Assembly (NCBI GenBank): GCA_029747585.1
Contig: JAPEVF010000190.1
Span: 2,685 to 66,684, forward strand
Direction: 5' to 3'
DNA length: 64,000 nucleotides
Source: Pleurotus djamor
Lineage: Eukaryota; Basidiomycota; Agaricomycetes; Agaricales; Pleurotaceae
Made by a program: the position numbers and the translations under genes. The notes under the pieces were generated by a model, which saw only the letters and a list, made by a program, of their open reading frames with translations, searched no databases and had not been told where the DNA came from. Shown one piece after another: positions 22,593 through 33,205 of the stretch; position 1 is the first letter of the stretch; each line of letters starts with the position of its first letter.

Positions 22593-25128
22593 CTATGGAT
22601 TTGCTGGCGAAAGTGGGCCCACTTTCACCAACCTACTCGCCCGGCGAGCATCTTCCTTAGCCACCAATTTCAAGGCCTTGTTAGTAGCTTGAACCTTCCT
22701 GTTATGCCGAGCCTACCAAAACTTCAACAAAGGCGCCATGGACGAGGTAAATGTAAACGCACCAGAGCTCCATGCTTTAGACGAGTAATAATATTGGCCG
22801 CTTCTCCTTTCGTCATCTTCGCCAGTTTCTCTTCAGTTGGAAGGTCTGATGCTGCAATCGAAGAACGTCGTTTCTGCCAGCGTTTAGCTATAAAAGCCTT
22901 CTGAGAGTCTGTCGCAGGCGATTTCCTCCAATTAGATGTACGGAGAAGCCTGGATGAACCATGACTTTCAGTATACATATCTGATAATTCAGTCGGAATA
23001 AACTTACCCTAGATTGAGAGGACGAGGTAACACCTTCGCCAGAGCATACGTGTCGCAAGCCCGCACGGCGTCGTTGAGAGTCGACGCGGTTGCAATTTTA
23101 CGAACGCGATGGTAAGGGGAGATCTTCAGAGCACGCGCCGTCGCCCCATCCAAAGCAGCTGGCGCAAACCAAGCCTGAAAAGCTGGTCGATCATCTGAAA
23201 CCGAGCATTAGGTCATTCACCCTAGCAATTCAGACAGACCTACCCTCGTCGTCGACAACTGGCTCGATTCGTAGATGACCTTTCCCAAGGCACTCCAGGA
23301 CGTATATGTCTTCACCACACCCGACCCAAGCATTCGGTGACATAGTAAAGATATGGGCCGCACCAAACGCCTGACCTTTCAGGGAAAATGGATCATCGTA
23401 GTCCGTGTACGTCACGGAGCGAGGCTCAGGGATGTCACCAACATCCTTGAAGACGGAGCTGAGAGAGCCAGATTCGGCTTTCTCTTGCAAGGTTTCAAAG
23501 GTCTCATCTATGGGAACGACGGTCAGTTAATCCAGAAACCTTGATGGAGAGAAACCTACCGTCTAGATCCACAGCGGTAGCATCCAATCCGAACAAGCTA
23601 GGCACAGAGACGATACCAGATACTCGACTAGTACTGTCTACAAAATCGACGATTCGACAGTCCTTCTTGCCTGTACCCGGAGATAGTCTCATGCCTCGTC
23701 CGATCTTTGTAGACTTTCAGAAAAGCCAATCGTCTGAAAGAAACAGCATCCATACCATTTGAGAAAAGGCGTTGTGGGACCGTGTAGGTCTTGCCAATAG
23801 GACACAGTCAATGTTAGGAATGTCGGTACCTTCGGTCAAGACGGCTGCAAAGATCATTGAATATCGATCGATGCACATTATAATNCGTGTNTCACTAACC
23901 GCAATTCACCAGAACNGGAAATTCACCTTTCTTGAAATCAGCAATAAGGGATCTACGCTCAAGAAGAGNCGTTTTCGAGTAGATATATCTTGCATCAACN
24001 CCAAAGTTCCTGAAGACCTGCGTAAGGGCCCGGACATGCGCTAGGTTGACGCAGAAAACGAGTGTCGATTTTCTATCAGCTGGGAAGGTCATATAAGATT
24101 TTGGGACCATGGACAAGAGATATGCGCACAGGCTTTCTCCAACCAAGATTGAACGATCAGACGATTGACCGTGTCTGTATTGATAACGTGTGCGAGACTC
24201 GTCGGGTTAAAGTCGCCTGTCCGAGTATTGATAGTNACATCTCGGAGGTTCAGCTGTGCGCGAACGGCAGTAAAACGAACATCACAAAGCCTAGCATGTA
24301 TTCAACAAGGATGATAAACCGGACTTAGCTGGGTACTCACCATTGTTCTTTAATCATCTCCAAAAAGTCGCGGTGATACACGATACGCTCAAAAACCGAT
24401 CCAAGAGCAAGTCCATCATGTCGGCTGAACGTCGCAGAGAAACCGATGATAGGTATTGAGTGTTCTACTGGTTTGGGCGNGTCNAGAGGGTCAGGACTTT
24501 CTATGCGTGGGTCGAAACGGGACAAAAGACGACGATAACTTTGTTTATGAANTNNANTNNGTCAATAGCAGCCTCAACAGTCTCATTCTAGATAGAAACT
24601 CACGAGGGAGCAGCGGCATGGTGCGCCTCGTCTATTACAATGGCCTTAGTATACGCGGGCTTGAACTTGGCGATACGTTGACTGTGTAGCAGTGTCTGGT
24701 ATGTTGCAACAGTGCTAGATACAGGTCAGTCGCGTTTGTTAACGATGAAGGGAAACCACGCACACATCTGCCTCCCCAGACGCTTGATGTTTAGCACCCT
24801 GCTCAACCTCCACCGTCCAGTCCGGGAATAACGCNCGCACTTGTGAAGCAGCCTGAGTAGCAAGTTCGACACTATTGACAATTATCAAAGATCGAGTAGC
24901 CTTGGGATTGTGGTTTGGAGGCTGGATCTTGGAAAGAAGGGTCACGAACACCGTCGTCTTCCCCGAGCCAGTTGGTAATGAGACACCGATACGGGTGGAA
25001 CCAGATGCAAGAGCACCCAGACAGGCATCGAGACAGTGGTCTTGATATGGACGCAGAGAGACNGCCGTACTGAGCGAGCGTGCGGCTCTAAGGACGGCGG
25101 AACGTAGCAGTGGACTGAGGCATAACAT
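22593..25128 (-). CDS. IRC3: mitochondrial superfamily 2 helicase IRC3-like
   Basis: DEAH-type double-strand DNA helicase related to yeast Irc3, which maintains mitochondrial DNA. The ATG at 25128 ([20 protein letters not shown]) is Arg-rich and amphipathic, as a matrix targeting signal should be. The Q/I motif region is [20 protein letters not shown] and Walker A is [12 protein letters not shown]. The DEAH box is [12 protein letters not shown] and motif III is [11 protein letters not shown]. The second RecA domain has [44 protein letters not shown] and motif [19 protein letters not shown]-terminal extension includes [12 protein letters not shown] and ends [11 protein letters not shown]. Around ten exons; scattered N bases near 23.9-24.6 kb. 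Its end is 23 bases from the pseudouridine gene (convergent). Confidence 0.87.
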
Positions 25129-25375
25129 GCAGACGTGAAGCAACAAGTGCNGGNNAGGCTTCGGTGTAGACTTAGGTCAACCAACCATGCAGATGCACTC
25201 GCAATCGATCGGAAGGAAGCGAACGGGATCTCATTATGAAGTACTAGCCGTATGTCCAGAGGGAATAATGTAAGGTGTATATTCTCTACGAAGACGGTAT
25301 AGCTAGAGTGATAACAAAAAGAGTCTATTACGCCGTAAACAATGAATGCTAAAACGAAAGGATGCGATTCCACGC

Positions 25376-26709
25376 TTAACCAGAGCCTACGGAGGAAACA
25401 AGCCCAAGTCAGCAGACGAAAAANCATATACGGGAGATCACTAGACTTACCACCAGAGTAGACCTTGCCGAACATGACTTGCTGGAGCTTGTCGTACAGC
25501 GAGAGCACACCAGCACCAGCAACACCACGGAGGATGTTGGCACCAGCACCCTTGAAGAGGGACTTCGTGCCTTCCTTAGCGATGATCTAAAAGACGATGT
25601 CACGTTAGAGCGGTACAAAGCGCATCAAGAAGCATACANACCTGAGAGCCAGCGTCGAACATGGACTTGTAGTTAACACCAGAGCCGGAAGTCATCATCA
25701 TACGACGACGGATAGTGTCCAATGGGTAAGAAGCAAGACCAGCACCGATGGTGACACCCCAACCAAGACCGAAGGAGGCCAAGAAGGATCCCTCAAGGGC
25801 ACCAACGAGGACGACGGGCTCTGAAGGGATTTAATGAGTATTAATTGAAGAACAGTTCGACATGATAACTCACTCAATGAATCGTAGACACCAAAGTAGA
25901 GACCACGGTAGACGATGATACCGACGACGGAGGGGACGAAACCACGGTAGAGACCGGCAAGACCGTCGGAAGCGAGAGTCTTACGGTAGACATCGACGAG
26001 ACCGTTGAATTGACGAGCTCCTCCACCCTTGGCGGATTTGGCGTCGTTGGCCAGACGAGTACGGGCGTAGTCGAGGGAGTAGACGAACAAGAGGGACGAA
26101 GCACCAGCGGCACCACCGGAGGCGACGTTGCCGGCAAACCACTTCCAGTAGCCCTCAGACTTCTTGAAGCCGAAGAGGGATTTGAAGTAGTCCTCTGAAC
26201 GCGGGTGTCAATGAAAGGTCTCATGGGTAGACGCGGAAGTAAACTTACTGAAGGCAAAGTTCAAGGCTTGGGTCGGGAAGTAACGGATGACGTTGGCGGT
26301 GTTTCCTCGCCAGAGGGAAACAAGGCCCTCCTCCTTGTATGTCCGGGAGAAGGCGTCACCGACACCCTTGTAGGGGGTAGCGAGACGACCTTGCTTGATC
26401 TGAGAGAGTGACGTGTCAACGGAGCAGACAAAGGACGGAAGGCTGCACACGAACCATCTCATCCTGGTTCTGAACAAGCAACTTGATACGCTCAATGGGA
26501 GCAGCCGAGGTCTTTGCGACGGCCTACAGAAAAGAGAAAGTCAGTGAAAAGGCCCAGAACGCTCGCAAAGTCCACTTACAGCTGACACACCGCCCATCAA
26601 AAAGTCGACTGAAAAGCAAAGAAAGCGTGAGCACGACGAAGAGAACGACGAGGACGACGAGCGTACCAGCGAACTCCTTTGGCGTCTTGACCTTCTTAGT
26701 TTCGGCCAT
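25376..26709 (-). CDS. AAC: mitochondrial ADP/ATP carrier
   Basis: Inner-membrane carrier (SLC25 family) that swaps cytosolic ADP for matrix ATP. The ATG at 26709 ([15 protein letters not shown]) is followed by spliced exons with FLMGGVSA, the first repeat motif [32 protein letters not shown], the second motif [32 protein letters not shown] and the third motif [17 protein letters not shown]. The RRRMMM string is specific to ADP/ATP carriers. The C-terminal exon is [21 protein letters not shown] final intron (donor gtaagt) joins KVYSG to GSG and a stop at 25376. About 310 residues. The coding DNA uses strongly biased codons (GTC, ACC, AAG), as expected of a highly expressed gene. Confidence 0.96.
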
Positions 26710-27118
26710 TTTTTTGGTAGGGAGGAAGGAAGATGGAGGGAGGAAGAGTGGTGGTTGTGGTCAAGGTTGATGAAGCACGAAAACTTTTTCAAGCGTGCTC
26801 AAAAAGCATTTCGGGTTCTCCCGGGACGAGATATCTCCGCTGCTTCCGGTATGCCGGCCAAGCGCTGTCCTATTCCGCTTGTGATATGAGACAGCCCTCG
26901 TTTTTTTCTTGATAAATAACCTGAAATTTTCAGCCATTTTTACGTCTACGTGCTACAACGCCGTCGGTAGCCTCGCAACCACTCGTGACGACCCTCACAC
27001 ACGCCTTGCATTCGCGGACTAAATATAGCATGCTGCTGGATTATGCGCCCGCAATACGAAAGCGACTGCTGGTAGACTACAAGTACTTAGCGTAACGATT
27101 AAGTAACGTAAATTACGG
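26710..27118. other. intergenic, AAC promoter and SIZ1 3' region
   Basis: Upstream of the carrier ATG lies a purine-rich plus strand (pyrimidine-rich on the gene's strand), usual for strong fungal promoters. I see no TATA box at a convincing distance and no coding exon. Confidence 0.5.
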
Positions 27119-29518
27119 CTATCGATTCTTCGGGATTCCGCCAGGCACTCGTAAAAACTGTCCGTCATAGTCGTAGGTTTGCCGGGCCTCATTCCATCGC
27201 GGAGGTGGGTACTGCTGGTACGAACCACTACTCCTTCGGGGAAGCTCAAGGGGAGACGAGGGCGTCTTGTCAAAGGCGGCAGACGAATGTCGATGAGTTG
27301 GGTATCCGCCGGGAAGGTCACGTTCGATTCGTCCTTTCTTCCANATTTCTTCCGTCGGCGANGTTGGCGTATCCATTATCTTTCTTTTATGNCCCAAGCT
27401 CGGAAGTGAGGGACGCGGACGGTCCTCATCGGAATCGGCAGTCAGGTCAATGACATCATCCGAAGCAGGTACCGACGGAGCCAATGAAGACGAGCTGGCA
27501 AAAGATGGCGACAACTGGCGTTTGACCTGGCCTTCCTCTTCATCGTCCGAATCCAACACCACAATCTCCTCAGGTGGAGGCATAGCCAGTCCGTCAGTAG
27601 GCTCGGGCTTTACAGGCGCTACGGGTTTCGGCGGAGGAGACATGACTTTGGGTGGGTGCAGGCGACGCCAATCAGCTGAGGCATGCATATCATCGCTTGT
27701 ATGCCATGCGCCATCTGTCTCAACCAAAATATCCTCGATATCATCTGGACAACTCCTCAAGATCTCGTCAAAGTAGCTAAGATGGGATAATAAGTCCAAG
27801 TTCTACCGTAAGCATTGTCTCGTGACCACTTACCCGTCCAGGTACAAATCGTCTGGCTTGAGGACTTTCTCACAAACTGGACAAAGCCACGTCGTTGTCT
27901 GTTCCATCACGGAGAACCAAGATAACGCGTCGAAACACTGCGGGTGGATGCACTGCGTCGACCGACAAGGGGTGTTAATGCGCATGAAGCTGAGCTGCAA
28001 AGATAATCAAAAAATACGCTAATCAGCAGTTATATGATGCTTACCGGACACTTCAGCGATAGCTTCTGGGAGCCAGCAACGATGTCGTCGTCTTCCAAGT
28101 TATTAGAAACCACTAAAGGGGAAGGNNTCAATTATAAAAACTCTGCGTGCGTAGATAACAACGCACTTTGTTGTCTGATGTCCTCAGCGCTCCTGAACTT
28201 GCCCTTCTTCAGCCGGTCGACTAGTTGATCAACAGTGGTGGCTTGAATAAGCATTGCTACTAGGTAGTATTTCTATTTCGAGGGTCAATTGATGATTCTG
28301 TACAAAGAACGAGAAGGCTAACCTTGGGTTGCACGGGTTGTTGGCCATTAACATATATCATTTCAATGTTATTCTGTATATTTCCTCGTCGCAAGAGGCT
28401 TCCAATGTCCGGAGGAGGCGCAGTTCCTGGCTTCTTCTTGAGTCCCTTTAGATTGGCTGTCAACAGGACGCCGTTTACTCGGACTTCACAAGTTTGAGGG
28501 AATTCGATGGGAGCAAGTTCAGTGGCGGTGGGAGTGCGGAACGCTGCTGGCTGAGGCGTGTAAAACATCGACGACGTGCAATATAGACGGACTTGATAAC
28601 TGGTAGTGGCTCGAATATAAGCGCTCTAGTAATCCAACAAGGCTGAGGAGAACGCACTCGGGAAGATTGAGTTTGGCCGCGTCTTCACCGGTCAAAAGAA
28701 AGTTGAGCTTTCCAGTTTTCCTGTCCGAAGCACCAGTTGATTCTAGCACGCATCAGGACATGCTGTGATAAAGGCCCGTGAAAGAAGGGCGTACCAGGAC
28801 ACTCATANACAGGGGAAACTGCATGTTCTACTCTAAAGAAAGGCGACGTCTTGAATTGGAGACCTAAAGCGGGGATATGAGATGGCGTTGTTATGGAAGT
28901 GGGGGGACCGACTGTACCTTTGGGCATGGACGAAGATGTCGATGCGGGAGCGCCGGGTTTGCGTGGAGGTGCATATGGATCGTAATGAGCCGTCGATCCA
29001 GTAGATGATGATGCGGAATTGGGATTCAAGACTGCCCTGTACCCATTCGCGGTAGGTACAGGCAAGGAGTGGTGTGGCGTGATGGGAGCGGCGGGTGAGT
29101 AGCGAGCCGACGAATAACTAAGTCATATAAATTAGCTATTAAATTCAAGTGCTCTCCATTCGCGTCGCGCAGGTCGAGCGAAAGGCAGATCAAGATATAC
29201 GTACCCCCCGTTCTCGCGTAATTGATGCAAGACATTCTTCGCTTTTAACCATCTGTCTTGTGTGTTTCCAGCTCTCCATGAATCGAAGAGACCCCAGATT
29301 CGATCAATCAACTCTTGCTTCTTTCCCGATTTCGATAAGTGAGCATGACACTGCTCATTTAGACCATTGATAATCTGCTTCAGCTTGTCGACGGTGTTGT
29401 AGCGAACACTTGTTCGAGTGGTCTAGCGGTGTAAATGAGCGCTCAGTGTCATTTTGACTAAGACGAAAGTAGAACCAATACTCACCTCGAAGTCAGTCCA
29501 TACATCAGCACTAGCCAT
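27119..29518 (-). CDS. SIZ1: SIZ/PIAS-type SUMO E3 ligase
   Basis: Nuclear E3 that moves SUMO from Ubc9 to substrates. The ATG at 29518 (MASADVWTDFE) is followed after an intron by a SAP motif, NTVDKLKQIINGLNEQCHAH and LSKSGKKQELIDRIWGLFDS. A linker leads to the PINIT domain (LQFKTSPFFRVEHAVSP, KLNFLLTGEDAAKLN). The SP-RING follows: RINTPCRSTQCIHPQCFDAL, MEQTTTWLCPVCEKVLKPDD, YFDEILRSCPDDIEDILVET, with the Cys/His zinc ligands in place. The tail has two clear SUMO-interacting motifs, EEIVVLDSDDEEE and DDVIDLTADSDED, and ends VPGGIPKNR. All four PIAS modules are in order. It is divergent from nudC, with 226 bases between the starts. Confidence 0.92.
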
Positions 29519-29744
29519 AGACGGCGAGCTGAAAGCGTCCCTGATGCGAGGAAGGGTTCAGAGAGAGAGTCGAGGTGGGTGGTGAACGCGTTAAGCGACG
29601 GTGCAATTGCAATGACCACCTACCACACTGAGGAAGGCACATCACTGTATCCGTGCTTGGCAACACAGTCAGATCGAAACATGCTCAAACAGACAGACAA
29701 ATGATAATCGGGCTTCAGGGGCGCCTATTAGATCGCGACCTTCA

Positions 29745-30657
29745 ATGGATAACGACTACGATAAACTCACTCCGGAGCAGAGGGAGGAACGCGACAAGGC
29801 GGATAGGGAGAGAGAAGCTAAAGAGCAATCCGGTATACCTTCGTAGTATTTATACTGTGGTAAACTAGCTCGTGCTGATTGACTTCTTGGGAAGCTCTAC
29901 CCTACACATGGACTCAACTGCTGGGTGAAGTCGATATCACCGTCCCGGTTCCAAAAGGGACTCGCGCAAGGGACCTGTCTGTTACCATTCTCAAGAAGAA
30001 GCTCAAGCTTGGCCTGAAGGGAAAGGACCCCATCATGGACGGCGAAATTTGCAAGGAAATCAAAGTCGAAGAGAGTACTTGGACAGTTCGTAAGTCATGC
30101 TATCTTTCGCGCAAGCACTTGCCCAGAATCTACCTTTTAGAGGACAATGAATTTGTGCACATACACCTAGAGAAGCTTAACAAAGAACAGTGGTGGGAGA
30201 ACGTCCTCACCCATCACCCAAAAATCGACACGCGGAAGATCGAACCCCCCAATAGCCAACTGAGTGACCTTGATGGCGAAACGAGGTGTGTATAACCACT
30301 CTAATGGCGATTCATGACTTCCCAATGACATCAAATTTGTAGGGGCATGGTCGAGAAGATGATGGTGAGTTTCTTCATTGATCACTCAAACAAATCATAT
30401 CAATCGCGTTCGTGGTCTTGTAGTTTGATAACCAACAAAAGGTGCGTTGAATCGCGACATGACCACACCTCGTGCTGAAATCCTCCAACAGCAAATGGGA
30501 AAGCCTACGTCTGATGAGCTCAAGAAGATGGAGGTATGTGACTCTTATTGACTCATCCGTTCATCCAAGACGACGCTAATTCATCGACATGTAGGCACTC
30601 AAGAAGTTCCAGGATGCCCACCCAGAGCTAGATTTCTCCAACGCAAAGATCTCATAA
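29745..30657 (+). CDS. nudC: NudC-family nuclear movement protein
   Basis: CS-domain co-chaperone linked to dynein/LIS1-dependent nuclear migration and Hsp90 clients. The ATG at 29745 gives MDNDYDKLTPEQREERDKAD, a charged helix. The CS domain follows: LPYTWTQLLGEVDITVPVPK, GTRARDLSVTILKKKLKLGL, GEICKEIKVEESTWTV, EDNEFVHIHLEKLNKEQWWE. The C-terminal signature is NVLTHHPKIDTRKIEP, LSDLDGETRGMVEKMMFDNQ, then QKQMGKPTSDELKKMEALKK. It ends FSNAKIS. Around 190 residues in six exons, some very short. The tail is diagnostic of NudC rather than p23 or Sgt1. Confidence 0.94.
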
Positions 30658-30695
30658 TACCTAATAACCAAATGAATGTGTACATCTAACAAATA

Positions 30696-32906
30696 TCATT
30701 GCTTTCGTCGTTTGCTTTTCTGCTCAACGGATGTGCTGCTTTTCCGCTTCACTCGGTCGACGAGAGCCTGGAGATCAGAGCCAGTCTTTTGATCGGCAGG
30801 TTCTTTCGCTATCGCGTCGTCTTTTAGTTTACTTTGATGCCTCTTGCTTCGTTCAGAGAGAAGTGCAGACATGCTTTTCGTCTTTTTGAAACTAGGGACA
30901 AGGTGAGCACGAAGCAAGCAAGCAACGGTGAGAAACGTACTGAGGGTTACTAGGATCTATCGCGAATGTATGATCCTCATGGAGAGCGTCGAAACGCGTG
31001 TCCTTGACGTCAATGGCGAAATCAGTTTGGAGTTCAGCTTCTGCCTCCAAAGCCCTCTTCTTCTTGCCTTTCTTGCCCTTTTCTGCCTTGATGACGGATT
31101 TCATGTTGAAGTGAGAAGGCTCTGGCTGATCAGAAACGGCGAGTAACGACAGTTCCTCTGCGGTGGAGATGTCACGACCTTTTCCATTCGAGCTGGAACC
31201 GGTTTTCTTGGGTGGATCGATGGTGTCCTCGTCGCTCTCAGCACCAAAGAAATCGTCCATCGCCGCCGGCTGCTCCTCCTTGCGGCCTTTGAGTTTCTCT
31301 TTCCTCTGCTTCTTCTTTTCCCTAAGCTTTCGCTGGTATTGCTCGAGTGTCGTTTCGTCCTGCCCGTCCTTCGCGTTACTCAACCCAGGCGTAAACGTGA
31401 TCTCCATGTCGACGTCGTCTCCCGCATTGTCATCGCCCCAGCCTTCTGGCAAGTCGTTGTCTCCACCGCCAAGAAGCANCGAACGAAGTTTTTCTCTCTC
31501 TGCCGACTTGCGTGACTTCTTATTTTTACCATCGTCTTCCGACTCATCTTCGTCACCCGATGAAGCAATGTACGCTCGGAAATCAGCTTCTTCGATTTCC
31601 TTCTGTGAAAATGCACGGCGAGTGACTTTATTGCGTTCAGGATCGTCGTCGTCCCAAGTCAACTTCACTTTGGAATGTCGCAGGGCCTAGTTGAGACTTG
31701 GTGAGTAGGAAAAATTCAACATCTGCCTGGAACTCACATCGGTGACAAATTCAACAGGTTTGTATGAGTGACTGACTTGGTCAGTAGCTTCGTCTCTAGT
31801 CAAGGCTCATGAGTATACAATGATGTACGCGAGTGGTGTGGCCGTACCTTGGTTCTCCGTCAAACGACATATCATCTGGAACAAAACTCAGGTCGAATAC
31901 ATTCGCCGAGCGTTCGAGTTCGGTTCCTTCCAACTCGTTATATATATGGGCAGCGGTTTCGGTAGTATCGCAGGTTGCGACGGCGTAGTAATATCTAACG
32001 AAGTCGAATAAAGCATATAACTATGANCAATAGGCTATGCTTACCTCAAGCGTTCCAATTGGTATTTTCGAAGTGCGTCTTCATTGTATTCTTCACCGTT
32101 GGAGATGTCGTATATCGTCTTTTCGTTAATTTGTTCGGGTGCGAGTTCTTTGCTTCGCTTGAAGATCTCGGGTGGGGGGCCCTCCTTCTCCTCGCGGGCC
32201 AGACGCTCCTTTCCGAATTCGCTAGGGTAAACACGAACACTCAGGACCTTGCCTGTGATGACGGCCTTGCTCTTGCGTCCTTCCGTCGAGGGTGTTGGTG
32301 AGACGACGGAAGACAGAATTTTGTAAAGATGGGACGCTCGGACGTGATCCCAGTCAAGATTGACGATGGCCAGACGTCGAGTTTGTGAGCCTGATTTATG
32401 TTCTTCGTCCGGATGAGATTTGGAGTAAGCAGCGGCTTGGGCGTCCAAGTCAGCGAAGCGACTTTCATCGAGGTCTATGTCGGCATCCTCGTCCTCGTAT
32501 GGATCTGCGCCGATGGTCACGATGCCATGGTCGTCCTCATCTCCTGAATGTTCGTACTCGTCCTCGTCTGATGATTCAAGCAGAACCTCTCCACGAGCAT
32601 AATCAGGAAAAGAGTCGGCGTGTTCGTCAGAAGATCCGTTTAGCTGATAGAACTTCTTGAGCTTTTCTTGTTCATGGTTCTTTGGTAGGGATCTGCCATA
32701 CTTGTCTACGAGTTGTGCTAGATGACTGGTGACTGAGTGAACTTTCTTGGTGCAAAAATATTCTGCAAGAACGTACGCTTTTTGNATTTCTTTGAAGACG
32801 AAAAGACGTCCTTAAAGCGATCGTCTACGACTAGTTTTGATGAATGCTTTTTGGGCCGTCGAAATCGAGGGTCNGTTTTCAGACGAGCGAACCGAGGATC
32901 TGACAT
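30696..32906 (-). CDS. ESF1: pre-rRNA processing protein ESF1
   Basis: Nucleolar factor for 18S rRNA maturation. The ATG at 32906 starts MSDPRFARLK with a second RFRRPKKHSSKLVVDDRF, the usual double DPRF opening. An acidic Asp/Glu stretch leads to the RRM-like ESF1 core TRRLAIVNLDWDHVRASHL and YKILSSVV, then VLSVRVYPSEFGKERLAREE, GPPPEIF and YNEDALRKYQLERL. After introns come ALRHSKVKLTWDDDDPERN, a long charged region (KLREKKKQRKEKLKGRKEEQ) and DTRFDALHEDHTFAIDPSNP. The last exon is FKKTKSMSALLSERSKRHQ and ends KSKRRKQ. Its convergent neighbour nudC stops 38 bases away. On its 5' side it shares a 300-base divergent promoter with the repeat precursor at 33,206. Confidence 0.92.
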
Positions 32907-32993
32907 TTGTGTAAAAGTAGAACCGGCGCTTGATGGTGGTTGCCAATGGATCTGATGTTTTGGCGGCTGTGTCAATCATCGGGTATATAAAGC

Positions 32994-33001
32994 CTCTGTT
33001 T
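32994..33001 (+). promoter_or_regulatory. TATA box (TATATAAA) and pyrimidine-rich leader of the repeat precursor
   Basis: TATATAAA lies about 205 bases upstream of the ATG at 33,206. The interval from about 33,020 to 33,190 is strongly C/T-rich (CCTTTCTCCCACCC and CTTTCCCCCTCCAG, for example). A TATA box plus a CT-rich block before the transcription start is a usual mark of highly expressed fungal genes. Confidence 0.55.
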
Positions 33002-33205
33002 CCCCAGCGACGGTGCTGTAAGGCTTTCCTTTCTCCCACCCTTTCCCTGTAAGTCCTCCTGCGTTCCTTGCTTTCCTCTTGCTCACTGCTTTCCCCCTCC
33101 AGTTTCTCTTCGTCCTTCTTTTCCTGCGCAGCGCGCATTCCAGTCGCATCTTTCGCTCGACCTCTTTCAACGCACGTCTCTACTTTCCTTACTTTGTGAC
33201 AAATC

